Positions 1-9,285 of a DNA stretch of 39,252 bases are shown in pieces (the first letter of the stretch is position 1; the number at the start of each line of letters is the position of its first letter). Origin of the DNA: an uncultured Aquimarina sp. (GTDB lineage Bacteria > Bacteroidota > Bacteroidia > Flavobacteriales > Flavobacteriaceae); assembly GCA_947502885.1 (NCBI GenBank), contig CANNBP010000028.1, positions 1 through 39,252 of the forward strand, in the 5' to 3' direction. Under the pieces are notes generated by a model. The model was given only the letters and a program-made list of their open reading frames with translations, made no database searches and was not told the DNA's origin. The position numbers and the translations under genes were made by a program.

Positions 1-102
1 ATTTGTTAATCAAATAGGAATCGAACCTAATAAATGTCTTTTCTAACACTCTACTCCAGTATAACTATTTTTATGAACTTGCCTTGTTTCTTAAAGCGGG
101 TG

Positions 103-131
103 CAAATATACAACCCTTTTTTATTCTACAA
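103..131 (-). promoter_or_regulatory. Leftward Bacteroidota promoter, copy 1 of 3
   Basis: On the minus strand TTG (129-131) is followed after 18 bases by TATATTTG (103-110) and then the stretch CACCCGC. This matches the Bacteroidota primary-sigma pattern TTG-N19-21-TAnnTTTG, one base short in spacing. The CACC(C)GC tail also follows the promoter of the tRNA-Arg gene near 36200, which suggests a stable-RNA gene to the left. Confidence 0.6.
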
Positions 132-224
132 AGCTTTTTTTGATTTATTTTTAAAAAATTATTTCAAAATCAAATCCTCTAAAAAACCTATGAACAAACA
201 AAACTTTAAACCGTTTTGCGGCTG

Positions 225-254
225 CAAACCTACAACCTTTTTTTATTCTGACAA
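225..254 (-). promoter_or_regulatory. Leftward Bacteroidota promoter, copy 2 of 3
   Basis: On the minus strand TTG (252-254), 19 bases, then TAGGTTTG (225-232) and CAGCCGC. The flanks repeat those of the copy at 342-371: both have ATGAACAAACAAAAC on the plus strand just left of the promoter core. The copies lie about 120 bases apart. Confidence 0.6.
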
Positions 255-341
255 GACTTTTTTTTAATAAAAATTTTACCTTAAAATAACCCTAAAACCA
301 ATCTCAATGAACAAACAAAACAATACCCCGTTTTGCGGGTG

Positions 342-371
342 CAAACATACAACTGTTTTATCATTTGACAA
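342..371 (-). promoter_or_regulatory. Leftward Bacteroidota promoter, copy 3 of 3
   Basis: On the minus strand TTG (369-371), 19 bases, then TATGTTTG (342-349) and CACCCGC. It has the same architecture and flanking repeat as the copies at 225 and 103. Such stacked promoters commonly precede rRNA or tRNA genes. Confidence 0.6.
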
Positions 372-636
372 GGGCATTTATAAACTATTTTAAAAAAAGA
401 TCTTCAAAGAAAAAGGAAGTCGCTGATTTTAAAAAAGATAGAAAACGAAGATAATAAATTTTCTCAAAAAATAAATAGATTTTTTATAGTTTTTTATGAT
501 ACACCTACTAATTCTTCACCTTTTATAAAGTAAATAGTAGTATTTAAGTATTGCTTATTGAAAATTAATTGGATTTGTCTTTACTATATAATAAAGATAA
601 AATTATTTTACTGGCATTTGATGCTAAGCGCATACC

Positions 637-1335
637 TTATTTTTTTATCGAAGTCGTTTTAGTTTCCCCTCCCCATTTATTTCTTAAATCATAAAAACTG
701 AAATCCAAAGCAGTTTTTTGTTCTTGTAACATATTAGCCTGAAAACTACGTTGCAAAATATCTTCGATCCAATAATCTTCTTCCACTTCAATAGGGTCAT
801 ACTTTTCTTTTAAAGAAATATTAAACAACCTAGCTGTATTATTATACCAAAATGCTCTCCAGCCACTTCTATATTCTTTAACTAATTCAAACATAGTTTT
901 ACCTGTTTGTCTATAAATTAGCTTAACTAATATTTGTCCTTCTGTACGGGTAAGTTTTTTTAATTCTTTTGTAAACTCTTCTTCCATGTATTTTTGAAGT
1001 ATCTTGATATATCGTTTACGCTTTCTCTTTGACTCAATAGCAGTCAAACGTTCATTAAGCGATGTTAATCTATCTGCAGCTAATTTGGCATAAGGGTAAA
1101 CTTTTCTGGTTTTACGCCTAAGAATAAGATATTTTCTTCTTGCTAATTTATCCTTAAAATTAAGTTTCCCTAGAATAACTACTTCATCAAGATCAATTGC
1201 TTCATGAGGTATTGTATCTCCTTCTACAATATAATACTGTACATAACCTGTTGTATCAACGCTTTTAGTATTTTCTATCTGCGCAGACCCAATCGAAACA
1301 AAAAGTATTAATATATATGGTATGTATTTTAACAT
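637..1335 (-). CDS. DUF4294 family secreted protein
   Basis: 232 residues with an N-terminal signal peptide (hydrophobic residues 4-17, likely cleavage after GSA). The mature part begins with a short beta-like region around YYIVEGDTIPHEAIDLDEVVI, followed by a long, very basic, helical segment (about 60-140, rich in K/R). This matches the Bacteroidota-restricted family DUF4294, whose function is unknown. It lies divergently next to the M42 peptidase gene, a neighbourhood I recall as common for this family, but no functional link is established. An envelope location is inferred from the signal peptide. Confidence 0.75.
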   Translation of the reverse strand: MLKYIPYILILFVSIGSAQIENTKSVDTTGYVQYYIVEGDTIPHEAIDLDEVVILGKLNFKDKLARRKYLILRRKTRKVYPYAKLAADRLTSLNERLTAIESKRKRKRYIKILQKYMEEEFTKELKKLTRTEGQILVKLIYRQTGKTMFELVKEYRSGWRAFWYNNTARLFNISLKEKYDPIEVEEDYWIEDILQRSFQANMLQEQKTALDFSFYDLRNKWGGETKTTSIKK

Positions 1336-1584
1336 AAATAAAATTATGAGTCCAACTAAAACTATTTCAAAATTAATAATTAACCCTTTGTAAACTGTAA
1401 AATCTATGTGAATATTGTTATTTTCGCATTAAATATCCTCTATTCTAAACTATTGAGGAGTTTAACCAAAAAAATAAAAGATTCGAAAATATGTATCTAG
1501 GCATAATGCCTAAATTCTTTATATTTTTTGATACATTTCTCGATAACTTTTCAATATCAACGTTTCATTAATAAAATAATTTCG

Positions 1585-2673
1585 ATGGCAAAAAAAAGCA
1601 TTCTAAATAAAAAGTCCTTGACTTTTCTTGAAAAATACTTAAACAATGCAGCTCCTACCGGTTATGAGTGGGAAGGGCAAAAGATCTGGATGGACTACCT
1701 AAAACCTTATGTTGATGAATTTATTACCGATACATATGGAACAGCTGTTGGTGTAATCAATCCTAAAGCAAAATATAAAGTTGTCATTGAGGGACATGCT
1801 GATGAAATATCGTGGTATGTAAATTACATTACAGACAACGGACTTATATATGTAATTCGAAATGGTGGTAGTGATCATCAAATAGCTACTTCTAAACGTG
1901 TAAATATTCATACTAAAAAGGGTATTGTTAAAGGAGTTTTTGGTTGGCCAGCGATTCATACCAGAAAGGGATCTAAAGAACAAGCTCCTACGTTAGAGAA
2001 CATATGCATTGATGTAGGGTGCAATACTAAAGAAGAAGTATTAGAACTAGGAGTACATGTTGGATGTGTAATAACTTATCCTGATGAATTTTTTATTCTG
2101 AATAAAGATAAGTTTGTCTGCCGCGCTCTTGATAACCGTATGGGTGGATTTATGATTGCTGAAGTAGCGCGTTTATTGAAAGAAAATAAAAACGATCTCC
2201 CTTTTGGATTGTATATCACTAACTCTGTTCAAGAAGAAATTGGTCTTAGAGGTGCAGAAATGATTACACAGACAATCAAACCTGATGTTGCAATTGTAAC
2301 TGATGTTTGTCATGACACAACCACTCCAATGATCGAGAAGAAAACTCAAGGAGAAACCAAAATTGGTGATGGTCCAGTAATTTCTTATGCTCCTGCTGTA
2401 CAAAATAAGCTTAGAGAACTTTTAATTGATACTGCAGAAGATAAAAAGATTCCTTTTCAGCGAATGGCTTCTAGTAGAATGACGGGAACTGATACTGATG
2501 CATTTGCATATAGTAATGGAGGAGTCGCCTCTGCTTTAATTTCTTTACCTCTTCGTTATATGCATACCACTGTAGAAATGGTACATAGAGATGATGTTGA
2601 AAATGTAATCAAATTAATATACGAGAGTCTCTTAAACATTAAAGAAGGAGACACTTTTAGTTATTTTGACTAA
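1585..2673 (+). CDS. M42 family metallopeptidase (glutamyl/deblocking aminopeptidase type)
   Basis: A cytosolic, tetrahedral-type dinuclear metal aminopeptidase that trims peptides. The ATG at 1585 (product MAKKSI..., 362 residues) is preferred over the in-frame ATG at 1528, because the extra 19 residues match nothing and 350-360 residues is normal for the family. Expected metal ligands are visible: H71 in EGHADE, D183 in ALDNRMGG, the catalytic pair E217-E218 in QEEIG, D240 in VTDVCHD and H327 in MHTTVEM. The gene is divergent from the DUF4294 gene and ends at a strong hairpin terminator (2702-2736). The exact peptide specificity cannot be read from sequence. Confidence 0.9.
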   Translation: MAKKSILNKKSLTFLEKYLNNAAPTGYEWEGQKIWMDYLKPYVDEFITDTYGTAVGVINPKAKYKVVIEGHADEISWYVNYITDNGLIYVIRNGGSDHQIATSKRVNIHTKKGIVKGVFGWPAIHTRKGSKEQAPTLENICIDVGCNTKEEVLELGVHVGCVITYPDEFFILNKDKFVCRALDNRMGGFMIAEVARLLKENKNDLPFGLYITNSVQEEIGLRGAEMITQTIKPDVAIVTDVCHDTTTPMIEKKTQGETKIGDGPVISYAPAVQNKLRELLIDTAEDKKIPFQRMASSRMTGTDTDAFAYSNGGVASALISLPLRYMHTTVEMVHRDDVENVIKLIYESLLNIKEGDTFSYFD

Positions 2674-2701
2674 TACTTTTTTTTATATCACATATATAAT
2701 T

Positions 2702-2736
2702 GCCGTAAAATTTTAGATAAATTTTACGGCTTTTTT
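2702..2736 (+). terminator. Rho-independent terminator after the M42 peptidase gene
   Basis: Perfect 12-bp stem GCCGTAAAATTT (2702-2713) with AAATTTTACGGC (2719-2730), a 5-base loop and then a run of six T. Confidence 0.9.
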
Positions 2737-2953
2737 AGTTCATATAGAATCTTATATTTGCGTATTGTAAAATTAAGTATCCAATTATTGTTGACAATTA
2801 ACACCTTAGAATTCGTACATATCTATAGTTAAAAAAAACGTTAAAGAAAAAGGGTTATAAAGCTGGCACATAATTACAAATACCTAGGTAACATTTTACC
2901 TTGTTTGGACACATACTTATAACATTAATAAAATTATATTAAAAATTGCTAAT

Positions 2954-4873
2954 ATGGGCAAAATATTTACTCTAACTATATTCTTTATTATTGGTTGTTC
3001 TGTTTATTCACAAAAAAAGAATAACCCTTTATCTACAGACATTCAACTATCAAAAACATTAAAAGAAAGTAATAAAGATGATGATATAGCGATCATTCAA
3101 AGTATTGAGGAAATTAGTTTTGGTTATGACAAGAAGAATAAAAATGTAACTGTAACTCAAAAAATCAAGCAAGATTACATTAACCTAGAGTCAAGATCTT
3201 CAATACCAGTTTTCGTTTTTTATGATGACCAATCTTCTATAAAAAAAATAAAAGCCAAATCACTAAAAGGTGAATTTGGTAATTTATACTTTAAAGATGA
3301 ATATTATAGTAACAATGAACTCTTTCATACAGATGCTAGAGTAAAATGGACTAACCTAAACTTCCCTTTACAAGGCTCTAAGTATCATTTTTCTTACGAG
3401 AAAAAATACAATGACATCAAGTATTTTGTTAGTTCATATTTAGATGATAAATACCCCATTACTAAAAGAAAAATTACTATTGCTATACCTGATTGGTTAA
3501 ACATTGAAATAAAAGAAATCAATTTCAACAAATTATCTATTTCTAAGACCAAAGATTATGATGAAAAAGAAAAAATCACCACATATACTTATTCATTAGA
3601 CAATATCGGTTCTGTAGCCGATAAAGAAAATACTCCTGGCCCCACACACTATAGACCTCATTTATTATTCTTGGCAAAATCTCACAACAAAAACGAAGAA
3701 GAAATAACTCTTTTAAATAACACAAGTGATCTTTATAATTGGTATCGCTCACTAGTCGAACAAATTAATGATACCCCAGAAGCATTTAAAGAAAAAACCT
3801 TATCCCTACTTAAAGACTGTAAGACAGATGAGGAAAAAATAAAAGCTATATACTATTGGGTTCAAGATAACATTAGATACATCGCTTTTGAAGATGGAAT
3901 TGCAGGTTTTAAGCCCGACGAAGCGCAAAATGTTTACAAAAAAAAGTATGGTGATTGTAAAGGGATGGCCAACTTAACAAAGCAAATGTTAAAGATTGCA
4001 GGTTTTGATGCAAGACTCACCTGGATAGGGACTAAACATATCGCATATGATTATTCTTTGCCTACAATTGCTGTTGACAATCATATGATATGTACCGTAA
4101 TTAATGGAGATAAAAAATACTATCTAGATTCTACAGAAAAATATAACTCACTTGACTATAATGCTGAACGCATTCAAAATAAGCAAGTACTTATTGAAAA
4201 TGGAGATGAATTCATTCTTGATAAAATCCCACTTCATAAATCAATAGAAAATCTTGAAATATTTGAAGGAAATTTAAAAATTAACAATGAACAATTAATA
4301 GGTGAGGTTTCAAGGAAATATAAAGGAGAAAGTAAGTCTCACTTTTTGTATAGTATTAATAACTTAAAAACTGATAGAAGAGAACAGGTATTAGAGCGAT
4401 ATATTAAAGGTGATGACAAAAATGTACTCATTAGTAATATTCAAGTTACAGATATTACCGATAGAGATGGAGATTTAAGTTTAACATACGAAATTGATCA
4501 GAAAAATGCTGTTAGTGCTTTTGACAATGAATTATATGTAGATATCGACTATTATAAAGAATACAAAAGTTTAGACTTAGAAAAAAGAAAGATTGATTAC
4601 ATACTACCTTACAAAGTTTTTGAGAAAACACATATAGACCTTGAAATACCTTTGGGGTATACTATCAAGGAACTCCCAACAGATCTGAATATAAAAAACA
4701 ATGATTTCGAAATATCATTTCAATATAAAAAAGAGGGTAATAAAATTAAGTATTCAAAATCTATTCATTTTTCTAACGCCAAGATTAGTAAGGGTCAAAT
4801 TGAATCTTGGAGGAGTTTTCATAAAAACGTGAAAGAACAGTATCAAAAACAAATTATTTTAAGTAAAGGGTAA
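2954..4873 (+). CDS. DUF3857 / transglutaminase-like secreted protein
   Basis: 639 residues with a signal peptide (residues 4-19, ending VYSQ). Order: DUF3857 beta-rich domain (about 45-235), transglutaminase-like core (about 285-400) and a C-terminal DUF3858-like beta domain (about 540-635). The cysteine-protease-type triad is complete: C335 in YGDCKG, H377 in VDNHM and D392 in YYLDST. The family is widespread in Bacteroidota as exported proteins of unknown substrate; peptidase or crosslinking activity is inferred only. It sits 21 bases upstream of a second DUF3857 gene and is probably co-transcribed with it. A TATATTTG element at 2753-2760 could start the mRNA, leaving a leader of about 190 bases. 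Confidence 0.85.
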   Translation: MGKIFTLTIFFIIGCSVYSQKKNNPLSTDIQLSKTLKESNKDDDIAIIQSIEEISFGYDKKNKNVTVTQKIKQDYINLESRSSIPVFVFYDDQSSIKKIKAKSLKGEFGNLYFKDEYYSNNELFHTDARVKWTNLNFPLQGSKYHFSYEKKYNDIKYFVSSYLDDKYPITKRKITIAIPDWLNIEIKEINFNKLSISKTKDYDEKEKITTYTYSLDNIGSVADKENTPGPTHYRPHLLFLAKSHNKNEEEITLLNNTSDLYNWYRSLVEQINDTPEAFKEKTLSLLKDCKTDEEKIKAIYYWVQDNIRYIAFEDGIAGFKPDEAQNVYKKKYGDCKGMANLTKQMLKIAGFDARLTWIGTKHIAYDYSLPTIAVDNHMICTVINGDKKYYLDSTEKYNSLDYNAERIQNKQVLIENGDEFILDKIPLHKSIENLEIFEGNLKINNEQLIGEVSRKYKGESKSHFLYSINNLKTDRREQVLERYIKGDDKNVLISNIQVTDITDRDGDLSLTYEIDQKNAVSAFDNELYVDIDYYKEYKSLDLEKRKIDYILPYKVFEKTHIDLEIPLGYTIKELPTDLNIKNNDFEISFQYKKEGNKIKYSKSIHFSNAKISKGQIESWRSFHKNVKEQYQKQIILSKG

Positions 4874-4894
4874 AACAATCAATCAAAAAGCATA

Positions 4895-7120
4895 ATGAAA
4901 AACAAAAACATGAAATCAATAACTTTATTTTTTCCTATTCTTTTTCTTATGAGTGTATTTGGGTACTCACAACCAAAAAAAGCAGAAGACATAAGAGAAT
5001 TTATATGGGGTGAAAATGATACATATAAAGCTATACCAGAAACTCCTCAAAAATGGAAAAATGAATCTGCCATCGTGATTTTTGACAATCAAAATCATTA
5101 TTACAACAAGAGTAAAAAATCCTTAGACAATTTTTTTCTAACAAGAAGAATCATAAAATTAAATGACAAAGCTGCTGTAGAAAGGTTTTCTGAATTTAAT
5201 TACCCCACTTTTGTCATTGATGGAATAAAAGAAATAAAAACTTGGATGGGTATAAAAATTATCAAACCCAATGGTGAAGTTAAAGAAATCGATGTTGAAA
5301 AAGAAAAAATTAAAACTTCGACTGACAAGGCTGTTTACTACTATGGTTTTATTAAAAGTAAGGTGAAATCTGATCAAATATACAAGCTTGCCATTCCACA
5401 ACTTGAAACTGGTGATATAATTGATTTTTATATTTACTCATATGAGGAGTACAAAACAGACGGAAATTATGTAATGGATCCTATCGAAACCACTTTAAAT
5501 GGAGAATATCCAATAATGGATTTCCTCTTGAAACTAAAAGTTGAAAATGATTTTTTTATCAATTTCAATTCCTATAATGGCGCTCCAAACCTTGAAGATA
5601 TTACTAAGCCTAAACAAAGAGATAAAGAGTATCAAATAACAGCAAAGAACATTGAAAAAAAAGAATCTCTTCAATGGATTTACCCCTTAGTTGAATACCC
5701 TGCATATAAATTTCAAATTTGCTTTGCAAAGTCTGGTAGTTATGAAAAAAGCACCTTTGCTTTCCTATCTGAAAAGGAAGATATTGTTAAAAAGAATGTA
5801 AGTCAAGATGAAATCCTAAAAAAATTCAAATCTCCAATTAGTTTAGATATTGTTGAAAAAAACATAAAAAGATATTTTAAAGATAAGCAATATAGTAAAG
5901 AAGAATTAGCTAAAGAAGCATACTATTACATGCGACATTTTTACTTTAACCAATATATTGAAGCCGCTGTCGCAGATAACAAAAATCTTGTTGTATGGTC
6001 TCCTTATGAACACTATAGCGCAAATGCTGTTGTTATAACTTATAATCATAAATTCCTTTCTAGATATGCCTCATTTTTAAAGAAAAACAAAATCCCTTTT
6101 GAAATTGTACTTACAAAGAAAAGATATGATGGTACAATGAACGACTTATTGATTAGAAAAAATCTTGAGTGGTTGATTAAAGTTAATACTACCACTCCTT
6201 TTTATGCTTTCCCTATTGATAATCATACTATGATAGGATGGATCCCATCTCTCTTGGAAGGTAATGATGCATATTCCTTAAAATATGACAAAAAATACTT
6301 CAGAACTGAAACTATTGAAAAGGTTACTTTACCTGTTTCTTTACATTCTAATAATAATTCTACCGAAATCTCTTCTATTACTTTTTCTGATGATATTTCA
6401 AGTATTCAAGTAGAAAAAAAATCTCATCATAAAGGTCACAATAAAATTTCAGAGATCAATAGAAGATTAACCTATCTGGATTATCTTCCTGAAGAAAGAA
6501 AAAAATATGGAACAGCTCCGTTTATTGAGTTTCTAAAGAAAAAAGCAAGAAAGAAATATGAAGAACTTAATAATGCATATATCGCCAAATTCACTAAAGA
6601 GAAACTAGAGCAATTAGAAGAAACTACCGAAACAGAATATGGTTTTGAAGTAGATGATTATAAACATCAAATCGACAAAACAAGTCGATATGAAATAAAT
6701 GATGATTTCGTTTTTACCGAGTATTATTCTATCAAAAATAGTTTAATCAAAAAAGCGGGGTCCAATTACATTTTTGAAGTAGGTAAATTAATAGGGAGTC
6801 AAGTAGCTATTGAAGAAAAAGACAAAAAAAGAGCAGAAAACATATACATGTCTTACCCAAGGTCATATAACAATGAAATAAGAATTACTATTCCTAAAGG
6901 ATATACAATCGCTGGTATCGATAAATTAAATTTAAAAGTAAAAAATGAAACGGGTGGCTTTGTTAGTGAAGCAAGTTTAAAAGACAACACCCTTACTATT
7001 ACAACTAATAAATATTATAAAAACAACTATGAACCTAATAGTAATTGGGATTCAATGTTAGAATTTCTAGAAGCTTCTTATCAATTTTCACAAGAAAAAA
7101 TTCTTCTTAAAAAGCGGTAA
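4895..7120 (+). CDS. DUF3857 secreted protein with degenerate transglutaminase core
   Basis: 741 residues with a signal peptide (about residues 7-25, ending FGYSQ). The N-terminal half is DUF3857-like, and the C-terminal part (about 600-735) resembles the beta domain of its upstream neighbour. The middle can be aligned by eye to the neighbour's transglutaminase core, but where the neighbour has YGDCKG this protein has YNHKFL, so the catalytic cysteine is missing; an NHTMIG stretch still matches the histidine region. It is therefore probably not an active transglutaminase. The 21-base gap suggests translation with the upstream active paralogue, and a partner or scaffold role is inferred. ATGs at 4895 and 4910 are both possible starts. 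A bidirectional hairpin (7141-7177) ends the operon. Confidence 0.75.
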   Translation: MKNKNMKSITLFFPILFLMSVFGYSQPKKAEDIREFIWGENDTYKAIPETPQKWKNESAIVIFDNQNHYYNKSKKSLDNFFLTRRIIKLNDKAAVERFSEFNYPTFVIDGIKEIKTWMGIKIIKPNGEVKEIDVEKEKIKTSTDKAVYYYGFIKSKVKSDQIYKLAIPQLETGDIIDFYIYSYEEYKTDGNYVMDPIETTLNGEYPIMDFLLKLKVENDFFINFNSYNGAPNLEDITKPKQRDKEYQITAKNIEKKESLQWIYPLVEYPAYKFQICFAKSGSYEKSTFAFLSEKEDIVKKNVSQDEILKKFKSPISLDIVEKNIKRYFKDKQYSKEELAKEAYYYMRHFYFNQYIEAAVADNKNLVVWSPYEHYSANAVVITYNHKFLSRYASFLKKNKIPFEIVLTKKRYDGTMNDLLIRKNLEWLIKVNTTTPFYAFPIDNHTMIGWIPSLLEGNDAYSLKYDKKYFRTETIEKVTLPVSLHSNNNSTEISSITFSDDISSIQVEKKSHHKGHNKISEINRRLTYLDYLPEERKKYGTAPFIEFLKKKARKKYEELNNAYIAKFTKEKLEQLEETTETEYGFEVDDYKHQIDKTSRYEINDDFVFTEYYSIKNSLIKKAGSNYIFEVGKLIGSQVAIEEKDKKRAENIYMSYPRSYNNEIRITIPKGYTIAGIDKLNLKVKNETGGFVSEASLKDNTLTITTNKYYKNNYEPNSNWDSMLEFLEASYQFSQEKILLKKR

Positions 7121-7140
7121 TTTTTTTTAAACTTAATTGA

Positions 7141-7177
7141 AACACCCCCTCACAAAAATAAATTGTGAAGGGGTGTT
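7141..7177. terminator. Bidirectional terminator between the DUF3857 operon and acs
   Basis: Inverted repeat 7141-7155 against 7163-7177 (AACACCCCCTCACAA with TTGTGAAGGGGTGTT), 15 bp with one mismatch and a 7-base loop. It lies between converging genes. Confidence 0.8.
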
Positions 7178-7182
7178 ATAGT

Positions 7183-9129
7183 TTATAATGCGTTTTCCAT
7201 TATTTCTTCTACAACTTCTGGATTTAAAAGTGTGGATGTATCTCCTAAATTAGATGTATCACTCGAAGCTATTTTTCGTAAAATTCTTCTCATAATTTTA
7301 CCACTTCGTGTTTTAGGTAATCCATTTACAAATTGCACCTTATCAGGTTTTGCTATAGGGCCAATAGTACTTGAAACTTGATTTCTTATTTCAGCAATTA
7401 GTTCTTCATCTCCCGCTTGACCTTCATATAAAGTTACATAGGCATATAATGCCGTTCCTTTAATATCATGAGGAAAACCAACAATTGCCGATTCTGCAAC
7501 TGCCAAATGCTCATTAATTGCATTTTCTATGGGAGCAGTACCTAAGTTATGACCAGACACTATAACTACATCATCTACTCGCCCAGTGATTCTAAAATTC
7601 CCTGTAGCATCTCTATACGCTCCATCTCCTGTAAAATACATATCTTTATATGTAGAAAAATACACTTCTTTATAGCGTTGATGATTACCGTATATAGTTC
7701 TTGCCATTGATGGCCAAGGAAATTTGATTGCCAAACGACCTTCGGACTTTTGAGATTTGAACTCTACCTCATTTCCTTCTTCATCCATTAATACAGGCTG
7801 TATACCTGGCAACGGTAAAGTTGCAAATGTTGGACGAGTTGGAGTAATTCCCGCTAAAGGAGATATCATTATTCCTCCTGTCTCAGTTTGCCACCAAGTA
7901 TCAACTATTGGAGCATTTCCTTTTCCTATATTATCATTATACCAATGCCAAGCTTCTTCATTAATAGGTTCTCCAACTGATCCTAAAACTTTTAACGAAG
8001 ACAAGTCATGTTGTGTAACTAATTCTAAAGGTTGTTTTGCTAACGCTCTTATAGCCGTAGGTGCGGTATAAAAATGAGTAACATTTAGTTTGTCGCAAAT
8101 TTCCCAAAAACGTCCATAATCGGGATAACTTGGTACGCCTTCAAACATTACAGTTGTTGCTCCTGTTGCAAGAGGTCCATATATAATATAGGAATGCCCT
8201 GTAATCCAACCAATATCTGCGGTACACCAATATACATCTTCTACGTCCTTTCTTGAACTGCTCCCCGAACCTATATGATCACATTGAAATACGTTGGCAA
8301 AAGTATATGCAGTATAAACCATATACCCCCCTATTGTATGCACCATTCCTTTTGGTTTTCCTGTAGATCCTGATGTATACAATATAAACAACATATCTTC
8401 GGCATCCATAATTTCTGCTGGACAATCTTTTTCTACCTTTTGCAATTCATCAAACCAAAACTTATCTCTTCCTTCTTGCATTGGTGTTGGCTCAACTGTT
8501 CTTCTATATACAATCACGGTTTCTATAGACGGAGTTTCTTTCAATGCTTCATCACACATTTCTTTAAGCTTTACTGGCTTAGCTCCACGATATACTTCAT
8601 TAGCTGTAATTAACATCTTACATTGCGAATCATTAATACGACTTGCAATAGCTGTACTAGAGAAACCAGCAAACACAATTGAATGTACGGCTCCAATTCT
8701 AGCGCATGCCAACATTGCTATGGCTAATTCAGGAATCATTGGCATGTATAAACAGACTCTATCCCCTTTTTTGATTCCATTATTTTTTAAAACATTGGCA
8801 AAGTGACACACTTTTACAAAAAGTTGTCTATATGTTATATGTCTTGATTCTTCATCTGGATCGTTAGGTTCCCAAATGATAGCTGTTTTGTTTCCAAGTT
8901 TTTCGAGATGTCTATCTAGGCAGTTTTCTGTGATATTCAATTTCCCTCCTTCAAACCACTTAACTTCAGGCTTAGAAAAATCCCAACTTAATGTTTTATT
9001 CCATCTTTTGTGCCAATGAAATTTTTCTGCAATGGCGTCCCAAAATGTTTCAGGGTTTTTAATACTTTCCTGATATGCTTCCTTATATTCTGCAAAAGAG
9101 CGAATTTGAAGCGTGTCTCTTATTTCCAT
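7183..9129 (-). CDS. acs: Acetyl-CoA synthetase
   Basis: 648 residues, the normal length for AMP-forming acetate:CoA ligase, which makes acetyl-CoA from acetate, ATP and CoA through acetyl-AMP. Seen motifs: phosphate-binding loop YTSGSTGKPKG (about 260), the WWQTETGG motif that shapes the acetate pocket (about 415), the hinge/adenylate-binding GRVDDVVIVSGH (about 518) and the C-terminal PKTRSGKIMRR, whose lysine is the usual acetylation and catalytic site. It lies 156 bases downstream of the symporter genes on the same strand, forming an acetate uptake-and-activation module. A propionyl-CoA synthetase is less likely given length and motif match. Confidence 0.95.
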   Translation of the reverse strand: MEIRDTLQIRSFAEYKEAYQESIKNPETFWDAIAEKFHWHKRWNKTLSWDFSKPEVKWFEGGKLNITENCLDRHLEKLGNKTAIIWEPNDPDEESRHITYRQLFVKVCHFANVLKNNGIKKGDRVCLYMPMIPELAIAMLACARIGAVHSIVFAGFSSTAIASRINDSQCKMLITANEVYRGAKPVKLKEMCDEALKETPSIETVIVYRRTVEPTPMQEGRDKFWFDELQKVEKDCPAEIMDAEDMLFILYTSGSTGKPKGMVHTIGGYMVYTAYTFANVFQCDHIGSGSSSRKDVEDVYWCTADIGWITGHSYIIYGPLATGATTVMFEGVPSYPDYGRFWEICDKLNVTHFYTAPTAIRALAKQPLELVTQHDLSSLKVLGSVGEPINEEAWHWYNDNIGKGNAPIVDTWWQTETGGIMISPLAGITPTRPTFATLPLPGIQPVLMDEEGNEVEFKSQKSEGRLAIKFPWPSMARTIYGNHQRYKEVYFSTYKDMYFTGDGAYRDATGNFRITGRVDDVVIVSGHNLGTAPIENAINEHLAVAESAIVGFPHDIKGTALYAYVTLYEGQAGDEELIAEIRNQVSSTIGPIAKPDKVQFVNGLPKTRSGKIMRRILRKIASSDTSNLGDTSTLLNPEVVEEIMENAL

Positions 9130-9285
9130 GATTCGTGATTAATTTTGTATGGTGTTAATTTCTATTAAAATTCCCTAATGTCAAAAAAATATCGACAATT
9201 AACTTTTAATTTAAAACCAACAACACATATTCTCTATCAACTTTCAAATAAATGATTTTTGAAAATTGTGTATTATTATATTAAT

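Larger units (their letters stand above)
1..636. other. Intergenic region without a convincing protein gene
   Basis: This 636-base stretch is very AT-rich. Open frames in it cross the promoter repeats, have low-complexity F/K/N-rich products and show no recognisable domain, so no protein gene is called. The left part holds three leftward promoters (listed separately) and a tRNA-like fragment at about 1-60 on the minus strand. From about 375 to 636 nothing recognisable is seen beyond A/T runs. Confidence 0.6.

Noticed and set aside
1..60. tRNA gene on the minus strand
   Set aside because: T-arm and part of the D-arm look right, but the anticodon arm gives an 8-base loop and no 5' acceptor strand pairs with the 3' end, so no tRNA is called.
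34..267. 77-codon plus-strand frame at the left end
   Set aside because: It runs across two of the promoter repeats, is F/K/N-rich low-complexity sequence and has no recognisable domain.
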